The translations under genes and the position numbers were made by a program. From Candidatus Zixiibacteriota bacterium (lineage in GTDB: Bacteria; Zixibacteria; MSB-5A5; GN15; FEB-12): 13,319 nt of DNA. The stretch lies in NCBI GenBank assembly GCA_030642845.1, contig DAOWMZ010000015.1, forward strand, positions 1 through 13,319, given 5' to 3'. Shown here in pieces: positions 1-6,578 of this stretch (position 1 is the stretch's first letter; each line of letters starts with the position of its first letter). The notes beneath the pieces are model-generated. The model saw nothing but the letters and a program-made list of their open reading frames with translations, was not told the origin of the DNA and searched no databases.

Positions 1-930
1 TATCCCTACAACTTTTTCACGTGCCATCCCGCCGATTACAACTCCGTATTTCGGATGCAGGAATGCTACGCTGTATCCTTTATCAAAATCTATCAATTCA
101 GGAACGTTTAATTTTGTAACCGTGTTGGCGTAATCATTAAATTTGATAAACTGTTCACCATTCGGGTCATGAGTAAGGAAAATTGTAACCGTATCCTTAT
201 TGACAATAAAATCAGTTGTGTAGGCTTGATTAAAATCAGGGATATCCAAATAATTGTAAGCATAATATCTTTTCGAAGCTGCCACTTTGTCCTTATAGGG
301 AAACAAAATATACCAGTTAGGGGGGAGAGGTTTTTCAGAGATACTAGTGACAATTTCATGACCAAGTAATGAAACTGCAGTGGCGGCGTTGCCTGTAGTA
401 TCGTCAGTGGATAGTGTCATAACATAGGGACCCTGTGTAATATAACGTGATGCACCAACAGTATAAGATTCAGTTCCCATCTTTATTAATGCAGCACCAT
501 TAGGACGAATAATTGAGTAGTGCCCGTAAGCATCTTCCGGGGTGGCAAACTCGGCAACCTCAACAGAAATCAGAACCCCTTTTACATTGTATTTGGCTGA
601 GGTCAACCCGATAAAATTATAATCGAGATAATGTCCAGCAGATCCTCCCAAATTTGTTTTTGAATCGACTGCTTTAATCGTCATGCTTTCATCAAGACGG
701 TTGATATCATAAGTATCTATAGTAGGGGGGAGGAGAGTGTCGGCATGATACGGCATATCAGCCAGGGTTTGTATATTTGGTTCTGTTTTGACATTTAGTG
801 TCTTCTCTTTTTTACTGCTGTCACTTGAGCAACTCACAAATGAAAAAAGAATGATTGAAAATAAAATAAGAGCCACAAGGTGGCCTATGTGGTTTAAGCG
901 TAGAGGATTATACTTGCTGTTATTAACCAT
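1..930 (-). CDS. Lipoprotein, DUF6599-like, C-terminus off the left edge
   Basis: The frame stays open from ATG 930 to the window edge (310 codons seen). The N-terminus has Lys6 and Arg11, a hydrophobic stretch at about 18-33, and a lipobox-like FVSC with Cys34, followed by a Ser/Lys/Glu-rich linker. This predicts an envelope lipoprotein; Phe at -3 is not the usual Leu. The mature part has a pattern around residues 105-150 (HYLDYNF, then ISVEVAEF, then PEDAYGHYS) that I associate with DUF6599 proteins of unknown function; this is recall, not a search. ATG 930 was chosen because an in-frame GTG at codon 19 would lose the charged n-region. The start lies inside the 3' end of the UbiA-family gene, a 37-nt overlap with only a weak ribosome-binding site, so translational coupling is likely. 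It is the last visible gene of the exosortase operon. Confidence 0.8.
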   Translation of the reverse strand, partial: MVNNSKYNPLRLNHIGHLVALILFSIILFSFVSCSSDSSKKEKTLNVKTEPNIQTLADMPYHADTLLPPTIDTYDINRLDESMTIKAVDSKTNLGGSAGHYLDYNFIGLTSAKYNVKGVLISVEVAEFATPEDAYGHYSIIRPNGAALIKMGTESYTVGASRYITQGPYVMTLSTDDTTGNAATAVSLLGHEIVTSISEKPLPPNWYILFPYKDKVAASKRYYAYNYLDIPDFNQAYTTDFIVNKDTVTIFLTHDPNGEQFIKFNDYANTVTKLNVPELIDFDKGYSVAFLHPKYGVVIGGMAREKVVGI

Positions 931-1763
931 AAAAACACCGTAATTAAAATTGGTTTGTCACTGATAAAAACATGAGTAGGTGACCCACCGCGATCTTTGC
1001 GATAGATCAGATACAAATATCTAAAGACACCATAGACTACAAACGGAATTGTAATAAAGAGTTTTGTCGTTCCAAGTTTGGTCATTACTTCGGTAGAGAA
1101 ACTATATAGCATGTAGATTACAATAATTGCTGAAGTGATCACAGCAATAAACTGATCGAGCAACTGCGGGGAATACATGCTGAGTGTTTTGCGATGAGTG
1201 TCAGCTCCATCTTTAAGATAGACAAGTTCATGTCGTCGTTTCCCAAGACCAAGAAACATTGCCAACAATAGGGTATTGATAAGCATCCAGGTCGAGGCCG
1301 GAACCTCAATAGCAAAAGCACCGGCATAGGCGCGGATTACAAAACTTATTGCGATAGCCATCACATCGAGAATGACAATATCTTTCATCCACAGAGTATA
1401 TAATGTATTTAATCCCAGAAAAATTAGTGCGGTATAAAAGAAATGAATATTTACAAACCATGCTCCGGTAAGTCCGCATCCTGCAAGCAAAACAATTATC
1501 AATAGTGCCAGTCCAATACTGATTCTACCCGAGGCAATCGGGCGGTCTTTTTTAAGCGGATGCCGACGGTCACGATCTTTGTCGATCAGGTCATTAAAAG
1601 TGTAAACCGCTGACGAGAGAAAGCAGAAGATTATAATGGCAATAATTGATATTTCAATTTTTTTAATGTGGGTCAGTTCACCGGCGAATACCAGAGCGAG
1701 AACGATGATGCCGTTTTTCAGCCATTGAGTGGGACGGATTAATTTAATTAAATCAAAAAGCAT
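894..1763 (-). CDS. UbiA-family prenyltransferase, decaprenyl-phosphate phosphoribosyltransferase-like
   Basis: A 289-residue integral membrane protein with about eight or nine hydrophobic segments. It carries the first Asp-rich motif of the UbiA superfamily, NDLIDKDRD at 57-65, followed by RRHP at 66-69 and RPIASG at 74-79. The second conserved region is Tyr122, Lys127, Asp133 and Arg144. The RPTQWLKN start and the RHP-K-RP-ASG block match the branch that includes mycobacterial Rv3806c, which moves phosphoribose from PRPP to decaprenyl phosphate. By family, the product would be a polyprenyl-phosphoryl ribose used as a pentose donor in envelope glycans. The exact lipid and sugar are inferred. 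The gene lies 36 nt after epsI and has its own strong promoter, whose -10 box is 5 nt from the ATG. No Shine-Dalgarno is visible. Confidence 0.85.
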   Translation of the reverse strand: MLFDLIKLIRPTQWLKNGIIVLALVFAGELTHIKKIEISIIAIIIFCFLSSAVYTFNDLIDKDRDRRHPLKKDRPIASGRISIGLALLIIVLLAGCGLTGAWFVNIHFFYTALIFLGLNTLYTLWMKDIVILDVMAIAISFVIRAYAGAFAIEVPASTWMLINTLLLAMFLGLGKRRHELVYLKDGADTHRKTLSMYSPQLLDQFIAVITSAIIVIYMLYSFSTEVMTKLGTTKLFITIPFVVYGVFRYLYLIYRKDRGGSPTHVFISDKPILITVFLWLITASIILYA

Positions 1764-1768
1764 GGGGA

Positions 1769-1797
1769 ATTATACAAAATGATTTAATAGCTTTCAA
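1769..1797 (-). promoter_or_regulatory. Sigma70-type promoter directly before the UbiA-family gene
   Basis: On the minus strand, TTGAAA (1797-1792), a 17-nt spacer and a perfect TATAAT (1774-1769) make a near-consensus promoter. The expected transcription start falls on or within a base or two of the ATG at 1763, so the mRNA would be leaderless. The -35 box begins 3 nt after the epsI stop codon. Gene 3 of the operon may therefore also be transcribed independently of the exosortase. Confidence 0.6.
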
Positions 1798-1799
1798 GT

Positions 1800-2441
1800 T
1801 TATTTATTAAAAGGGAGACCTTGTTTAATGTCGCTGTAAAAGTTATCAAAAAACTCAATTGCTCTATTAGTAGCCTGCTCTACATCTCCATTATTGATTT
1901 GCAGGGTCAGCCTGATAAAAGCGGCATCGGTTGGCTGAAGCATGAGCGAATTTTTCATAAGATCCCATTTCATCCCAAATTCCTCGCGGATTGACCCACT
2001 CCGTGTTTCAAACCAATAGAACTTCAACTGCTGTGTGTTTTGTGTTCGAACAAATACCCGGTTGACTTCTTTTGTTACTCCACTTGGCAAGGGGAGGGAA
2101 AACGATTCTATGTGATCAATTTTCCAGCCACCGCCCGGAAGGCAGTGTTTGGGAGAATGGATCTGACTTCCGTATTTCTGTGATTGGAAATATGCAACAA
2201 ACAGCCAGTATATAGCCCCATCAGATCCGACATAACGCCGCAAAGTAGTGGTGTCGGCTTTGAGAACATCATAGCTCAAGTCTGAGAATCTCTTTTCTTC
2301 GCCGAAATAGTCGTCAGTCGTGTAGGGGACGAGTCCAAATTCTGGTGGTTGATCCGGCATCTGTTCATTGAAGCGGAGGTAATTACCGAAAATACCTCCA
2401 ATGAGGATTACTATGATAGAAATTAAAACCATCGGTTTCAT
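1800..2441 (-). CDS. epsI: EpsI-family exosortase-associated protein (DUF3485)
   Basis: A 213-residue protein with one N-terminal membrane segment (about 4-21) and a periplasmic domain. The diagnostic motif is HSPKHCLPGGGW at 95-106, the SP-x-x-CLPG-GW signature of EpsI/DUF3485 proteins, with Cys100 invariant in the family. YWFETR (142-147) and Arg176 also fit. EpsI proteins are encoded next to, or fused to, exosortases and take part in exopolysaccharide and protein-sorting loci; the biochemical role is not settled. The start ATG overlaps the exosortase stop by 4 nt (ATGA), and AAGGA lies 8 nt upstream, so the two are co-translated. Length is typical of a stand-alone EpsI. Confidence 0.92.
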   Translation of the reverse strand: MKPMVLISIIVILIGGIFGNYLRFNEQMPDQPPEFGLVPYTTDDYFGEEKRFSDLSYDVLKADTTTLRRYVGSDGAIYWLFVAYFQSQKYGSQIHSPKHCLPGGGWKIDHIESFSLPLPSGVTKEVNRVFVRTQNTQQLKFYWFETRSGSIREEFGMKWDLMKNSLMLQPTDAAFIRLTLQINNGDVEQATNRAIEFFDNFYSDIKQGLPFNK

Positions 2442-3283
2442 TTGAAAATCCTTTTGAGGATAGAGCCTGTGATAAAAAGAGAAATAAAAGCAAAAACAAA
2501 AACCAGCATCCCCATTATAGAATGAAACGGTTCATCGGTTACTTGATCAGTAACAGTGGCAACCATAACCGAGGTCACCAGGACCCGAAAAACATTAGCG
2601 ATCACTGCAATGGGAATGGTCGATAAAAACAGAATCAACTGAGCTGTGAATTTTTTCTGGGTGGTATAGGCATAAATCGCACCCAATGCTAACAGTGAAA
2701 TCAATGATCGTATTCCGGAACAGGCTTCGGCAACTTCAAGAGTGTGCCCTGTGATATGGATAATATTTCCCTGACGGATAGCGTTCATGCCGATGCTGTT
2801 TAGAATCGTAACTGTAATTTTGGTCGCAAGGGTTTGCATGGGGAATGTGACAGCATAGTACAAAACGTAGGGGATAGGGATCATAAAGAGTAGCATAAAA
2901 AAGGCAAACCAAGTTACTTTAATAATATCTTTGCCAAACAGATAATATGTCAGGCCAAACAAACAGAGTACAAATGAAAAGCGGAGTGTAAAATATTCAG
3001 CTGCACCATTGGCAACTACAAATAAAATCAGACCGACAATCAATAATACTAATCCGGTATTGTCCCTCTTAAATAAAACAGTTTTCAGCTGTTCCTTTTT
3101 TTTCCAGATCAGAAAAGCTGAGATAAGCGGGATAAGGAAACCGTGGGAATAGTTGGGGTCGTTGCTCCACTCGAGCACCAGATCATACAAGGCTGGTAGA
3201 TAGACCAATATCAATACTGTAAAAGGGAGTATATTTATCTTATCAAAAACTCTGTTACCTAATGTTGTCGCATTTTGTGTCAT
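2438..3283 (-). CDS. Exosortase (EpsH/Xrt family transpeptidase)
   Basis: A 281-residue polytopic membrane protein with about eight hydrophobic segments. The proposed exosortase catalytic triad is complete: Cys188 in EACSGIRSL, Arg233 in NVFRVLV, and His254 in EPFHSIMG. The N-terminal YSHGFLIPLIS (45-55) is also typical of the family. Exosortases cut and re-anchor proteins with C-terminal PEP-CTERM-like tags in the cytoplasmic membrane. The subtype cannot be read from this sequence alone, and no tagged substrate is visible in the window. It is the first full gene of the operon and overlaps epsI by 4 nt. There is no Shine-Dalgarno before the ATG. Instead, the stop of a 10-codon ORF overlaps the start, so initiation may be coupled to that leader. 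Confidence 0.93.
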   Translation of the reverse strand: MTQNATTLGNRVFDKINILPFTVLILVYLPALYDLVLEWSNDPNYSHGFLIPLISAFLIWKKKEQLKTVLFKRDNTGLVLLIVGLILFVVANGAAEYFTLRFSFVLCLFGLTYYLFGKDIIKVTWFAFFMLLFMIPIPYVLYYAVTFPMQTLATKITVTILNSIGMNAIRQGNIIHITGHTLEVAEACSGIRSLISLLALGAIYAYTTQKKFTAQLILFLSTIPIAVIANVFRVLVTSVMVATVTDQVTDEPFHSIMGMLVFVFAFISLFITGSILKRIFK

Positions 3284-3312
3284 TTGATAGAATTACGGTT
3301 ATTAAAACCCAT
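3280..3312 (-). CDS. Possible 10-codon leader ORF coupled to the exosortase
   Basis: On the minus strand an ATG at 3312 opens a frame reading MGFNNRNSIK and ending in TGA at 3282-3280. That stop overlaps the exosortase ATG (3283) in an ATGA arrangement. A perfect TATAAT (3324-3319) lies 6 nt before this ATG, so a transcript would begin at or near the ATG. This would explain how the exosortase, which lacks a Shine-Dalgarno, is translated. The ORF is very short and could be chance; only its placement supports it. Confidence 0.3.
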   Translation of the reverse strand: MGFNNRNSIK

Positions 3313-3318
3313 AAAGCA

Positions 3319-3324
3319 ATTATA
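3319..3324 (-). promoter_or_regulatory. -10 box for the exosortase operon
   Basis: TATAAT on the minus strand (3324 to 3319). No good -35 hexamer is visible 16-19 nt upstream, so the promoter is either -35-independent or activator-dependent. The predicted start of transcription is close to 3312. The ten bases TATAATTGCT are identical to the -10 region of the divergent gene at 3523. Confidence 0.4.
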
Positions 3325-3426
3325 AATATGGGCACTTAGTAGCTTTTTGATAAACCAGGTTTACCCTGAGCCATTATCGAAAGTCAAGATTTACGACCTA
3401 TGAAGACTTAACTACCCGCAGAATAA

Positions 3427-3470
3427 GGGCAGATGTGGACAGGCTTAGCCTGTAATATTGCCGCTCACAA
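3427..3470. repeat. Chimeric copy of the GGCAGATG palindromic repeat
   Basis: The left end (3427-3441) and the right end (about 3459-3470) match the repeat at 12400-12429. The centre is replaced by a second palindrome, ACAGGC-TTA-GCCTGT (3439-3453), plus a short AT-rich piece. It lies between the divergent exosortase and lipid-kinase genes and encodes nothing visible. Confidence 0.6.
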
Positions 3471-3510
3471 TTCCCCTAAATATAAAACTTCCCCAAACGG
3501 ATTTTTTTAG

Positions 3511-3516
3511 TATAAT
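3511..3516 (+). promoter_or_regulatory. -10 box for the lipid-kinase operon
   Basis: A perfect TATAAT 6 nt before the ATG at 3523, with only a weak -35 match upstream. The spacing puts the transcription start on or next to the initiation codon, which fits the absence of a Shine-Dalgarno. Confidence 0.45.
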
Positions 3517-3522
3517 TGCTGT

Positions 3523-4464
3523 ATGAGACAAAGATATCAAAAAGGACCACGGAATCATTATCTGATTCTGGTAAATAAAGAGGCGACCGATTATTCCAGA
3601 AAATCAGTCAGCAAACTAATTGGTAGTATAAAAAGAAGCGGAGGGGTTTTTACTGTTGAGGAGCCACCCACCCCCAAAGAATTGTTAATGATCGGATTCA
3701 GAGCCTGTGGTTTAAAAAATAGCCATCGCCCCCTTCCGCATTATATGATGCGACGCGGCAAAGTGACTTCGTTGATTGCTGCCGGTGGGGACGGAACCGT
3801 AAATCTGGTAGCCCAGATTGCACTCAAAGCGGATATCCCGATGGGAATCCTTCCTATGGGCAGGTTTAATAACATTGCCCTTAGTTTTGATCCGGAACTT
3901 GATCTCGACAAATTTATCAAAAGGATTACTCGGAGAAACTATCAGCCGATAGATACTATGAAATTTGATAAGCGTATAATAGTGGGATCACTAGGGATCG
4001 GTTTTTCAGTTGAGATGTATCAACTATTGAAAGATATAAAATCTCCCCGGTTTGGTTTCCGGTGGGCATCGCTCAGTCAGAAAGCACTTGGTAATGTACG
4101 AGCTCAGAAAATGACAATTAAAGTGGAATCATTTCGTTTTGATATAAACCCGGCCCTGTTGACGATCAATATGCTTCCTTATGTTCTCGGTTTGCCGATG
4201 ACCCCGGCATCGAGCACCGATGACAACCTGGCCGAGATTATTTTTGATGTAGGCAATGCTAAAAAAGATATCAGTTCCTTTGTGAAACAGGTCTCTAAAG
4301 GGAATTATATTTATGGCAGCAGTATTCGATTGTTTCGAGGGGCAACGATCCACATGACTCCTCTCAACAACAGACAGATTCTGCTCGATGGCGATCTTGT
4401 TAATGTAGGGAAAGATGAAATTGAACTCTCAATCAATGAAAAGAAATTGAAGATCTTTTGTTAA
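3523..4464 (+). CDS. Diacylglycerol kinase-type lipid kinase (DAGK_cat, YegS/DgkB-like)
   Basis: A soluble 313-residue protein of normal length for the family. The N-terminal domain carries the nucleotide-binding signature GGDGTVN at 88-94, preceded by SLIAA. The C-terminal beta-sandwich domain is marked by GSLGIGFS (155-162) and by LDGD (288-291), which aligns with the usual DGE/DGD. The family phosphorylates diacylglycerol, sphingoid bases or related lipids with ATP, at the inner face of the membrane; the true substrate is not readable. One oddity: the second motif, normally P-x-GT-x-N(D), is PMGRFNN at 111-117, with Arg in place of Thr and Asn in place of Asp. It is the first gene of a two-gene operon and has no Shine-Dalgarno; the -10 box is 6 nt from the ATG. 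Confidence 0.88.
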   Translation: MRQRYQKGPRNHYLILVNKEATDYSRKSVSKLIGSIKRSGGVFTVEEPPTPKELLMIGFRACGLKNSHRPLPHYMMRRGKVTSLIAAGGDGTVNLVAQIALKADIPMGILPMGRFNNIALSFDPELDLDKFIKRITRRNYQPIDTMKFDKRIIVGSLGIGFSVEMYQLLKDIKSPRFGFRWASLSQKALGNVRAQKMTIKVESFRFDINPALLTINMLPYVLGLPMTPASSTDDNLAEIIFDVGNAKKDISSFVKQVSKGNYIYGSSIRLFRGATIHMTPLNNRQILLDGDLVNVGKDEIELSINEKKLKIFC

Positions 4465-4468
4465 TTAT

Positions 4469-5149
4469 ATGAAATCGGCATTTATTCTTATAATAGCTTT
4501 TTTATTTTGTACAATGTGTCATGCGGATGAAACTCTACCTATCGATACTATTCCAATTGATACTATCCCGCTTGTAGAATTTGATTCAACTATTACAGAT
4601 TCAAACGACATTGTGGCAGACAGTGCTGATACAGCTATTTTTGTTCCCGAAAAGGATACTATTTTATATATCCAGAGCAACACGATGGATCCCTACACAC
4701 TCGTTAATGACAGTACTAATTATGAATATAAGCTAATACAAAATCCGACTAAGGCTTTGTTTAAATCGATGCTTATACCCGGGTGGGGGCAGTATGGCAA
4801 CAAGAGATATTTCAAAGCGGCTGTATATGCCGCTCTGGATATCTGGCTGATAAGCAATGCCATAAAGTACAGGGGGGAAGCAAAAGATTACTATAAATTA
4901 TTTGATAGTGATACTACCATAGCAGGGCGTAACATGTATTATGAACTATATGATAACAAAAAGGACAGCCGGAATAAATACACCTGGTTTGCAGTGATTG
5001 TCTCGTTTATTTCTATGTTCGATGCTTATGTTGATGCCCACTTGTCCGGTTTTCCGGAGAAGAAAAGATTTAGCAATATTGATATAGATGTGAGTTCTGA
5101 TTCAGAGGGTGGAATAAAGGCCGTCTTACAGATACCCTTTAATCCATAA
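4469..5149 (+). CDS. DUF5683-type envelope protein with signal peptide
   Basis: A 226-residue protein. Residues 1-19 form a Sec signal peptide that can be cut after Cys-His-Ala19. Residues 20-90 are an Asp/Thr/Ile-rich, low-complexity stretch with a tandem IDTIP pair (25-34). Residues 92-195 match the DUF5683 pattern: NPTKALFKSMLIPGWGQ, then a hydrophobic segment at about 116-132, and SMFDAYVDAHL near the end. The function of DUF5683 is unknown; it occurs in Bacteroidetes and relatives. The ATG lies 4 nt after the lipid-kinase stop with no Shine-Dalgarno, so translation is probably coupled. Its 3' end overlaps the convergent HD-GYP gene by 11 nt, leaving no room for a private terminator. Confidence 0.82.
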   Translation: MKSAFILIIAFLFCTMCHADETLPIDTIPIDTIPLVEFDSTITDSNDIVADSADTAIFVPEKDTILYIQSNTMDPYTLVNDSTNYEYKLIQNPTKALFKSMLIPGWGQYGNKRYFKAAVYAALDIWLISNAIKYRGEAKDYYKLFDSDTTIAGRNMYYELYDNKKDSRNKYTWFAVIVSFISMFDAYVDAHLSGFPEKKRFSNIDIDVSSDSEGGIKAVLQIPFNP

Positions 5150-6578
5150 GGGTAAAATCACGCAGGTTTAATCCATATGTTTCCGGTTCAATCAATCTGA
5201 TAATAGTACGGTGATAATTTTCCGGTTTGGAGAGATCAACCCATATAGGGTCGTCCAGTAATCCTTTTATGTTGCCAACAATATTGACAATCGGGCGATC
5301 CAATTCTTCGTTGTTGGCCAGTACCAGAGCGATTTCATCGGTAGATAAAAGAACCAGAGTTCCGGCAGGATAGATTCCGATTACGCTATGGAACAGTTTC
5401 AACAGGAATGGATCGAATTTATTTTTCATATGGAGGCGCATATTCTTGAGCACCTTATCCGGAGAAATTTTCTTTTTAATATAAACCCGTCCGGAAGTGA
5501 GAGCATCGAATACATCCGATATAGTAATGATTCTGGAAAAAAGATTTATCTGTTTTTTCCCGCTTAATCGAGGATAACCGGTATAATCCATATTTATATG
5601 GTGCTCAAAAGCAGAAAGCGCTGCCCGGGATGTATGATCATCAATTTTAAAGTTACGCAAAATTGTTTTGGCTCCCATCAGGGGATGCTGTTGTATCTGT
5701 CTCCAGTCGTTGACATCAAATGCTTCCGGTTTACAAATAAGATCATGGGATAATTTGATCTTACCAATATCATGAAAGAGGGCCGAGAAGCCAAGCTGTG
5801 ATAATCTTGACCGATCCATTCCCAGTCGAACTCCCTGGGTAAGAGAATAAATACAGACATTTGTAGAATGAGAACAGGTATAATCATCAAAATCGTTTAA
5901 TGCGGTTAATTCCAGAAGGGATGATATATCCTGTTCCATATGATCAACAAGCGAATGAACCACTCTTTTAGTTTGTGAGATATTCAGGTTGCGTCCCTGA
6001 GCACTTTTTACAATGATGTCTTCAACAGTTGAAATTGCCCTAAAAAACAGACCTCGGGCAGCTTGACGAAGTTCCCGGCGTTTTTCCTCGTCGGTCTGAT
6101 CTTCGTCGGATTCAAGATCGTCGGACAATAAAAGAATGATATTACTTTCGGTAATTTTTTCAAGATGTATGGCTAATTCTTCCGGGGTAGCTGATTGAAT
6201 ATCCGGAGACAGCATATATTCCAGAAAAATGTTAAGATGAGTTTTATTTGCATCATGGGTGAAGACAATTCCGCCAATATTAATTTTTTTCCATTCGGCT
6301 ATAATCTGTTCTGCCTGCAGCAAAGCCGAACCATCAAACCGAACGAATTTTTTGTTTAAAAAGAAATGATTATCAATAATCTTTATGGTTGTTTCGTATT
6401 CCTCTTCACAAACCTCTTTTATCAAATCCAGCAACTGGTTGATAAGGCGTTCATAGTGGGGGTTATTTTTTTCCAGAATCTTGGCATTTCTATAAAGGGC
6501 AAATAGTGTTTTAAGAAGCTTTTCTTCCTGTTCGCTACCGACAAAATGATCATTATATGTATAATTATTAATAGTCAT
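5139..6578 (-). CDS. HD-GYP domain protein, probable cyclic-di-GMP phosphodiesterase
   Basis: A 479-residue cytoplasmic protein. Residues about 15-125 form an N-terminal region resembling that of the upstream HEAT protein. An acidic linker (about 150-165) follows, and then the HD-GYP domain at about 205-405. Metal and signature residues are present: His237, His269-Asp270 in FHDIGK, His298 in QHP, His326-His327, and GYP at 334-336, with DVFDALTS from 355. A C-terminal extension like that of other HD-GYP proteins follows. The family hydrolyses cyclic-di-GMP to pGpG or GMP. There are no receiver, transmembrane or GGDEF domains. I chose ATG 6578 because AGGGG lies 5 nt upstream; a GTG at 6605 would add nine residues. 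The start overlaps the HEAT gene by 11 nt. Confidence 0.9.
   Translation of the reverse strand: MTINNYTYNDHFVGSEQEEKLLKTLFALYRNAKILEKNNPHYERLINQLLDLIKEVCEEEYETTIKIIDNHFFLNKKFVRFDGSALLQAEQIIAEWKKINIGGIVFTHDANKTHLNIFLEYMLSPDIQSATPEELAIHLEKITESNIILLLSDDLESDEDQTDEEKRRELRQAARGLFFRAISTVEDIIVKSAQGRNLNISQTKRVVHSLVDHMEQDISSLLELTALNDFDDYTCSHSTNVCIYSLTQGVRLGMDRSRLSQLGFSALFHDIGKIKLSHDLICKPEAFDVNDWRQIQQHPLMGAKTILRNFKIDDHTSRAALSAFEHHINMDYTGYPRLSGKKQINLFSRIITISDVFDALTSGRVYIKKKISPDKVLKNMRLHMKNKFDPFLLKLFHSVIGIYPAGTLVLLSTDEIALVLANNEELDRPIVNIVGNIKGLLDDPIWVDLSKPENYHRTIIRLIEPETYGLNLRDFTLMD

Noticed and set aside
169..369. A 66-codon plus-strand frame inside the lipoprotein gene
   Set aside because: The minus-strand lipoprotein frame is open for the whole of 1-930 and has coherent protein features.
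3364..3381. CCCTGAGC...TCGAAAG segment resembling a common intergenic repeat
   Set aside because: Too short and degenerate to call, and the resemblance rests only on recall.
4541..4570. Tandem IDTIP-coding repeat in the DUF5683-type gene
   Set aside because: Only two units; ordinary low-complexity variation after a signal peptide rather than a phase-variable tract.
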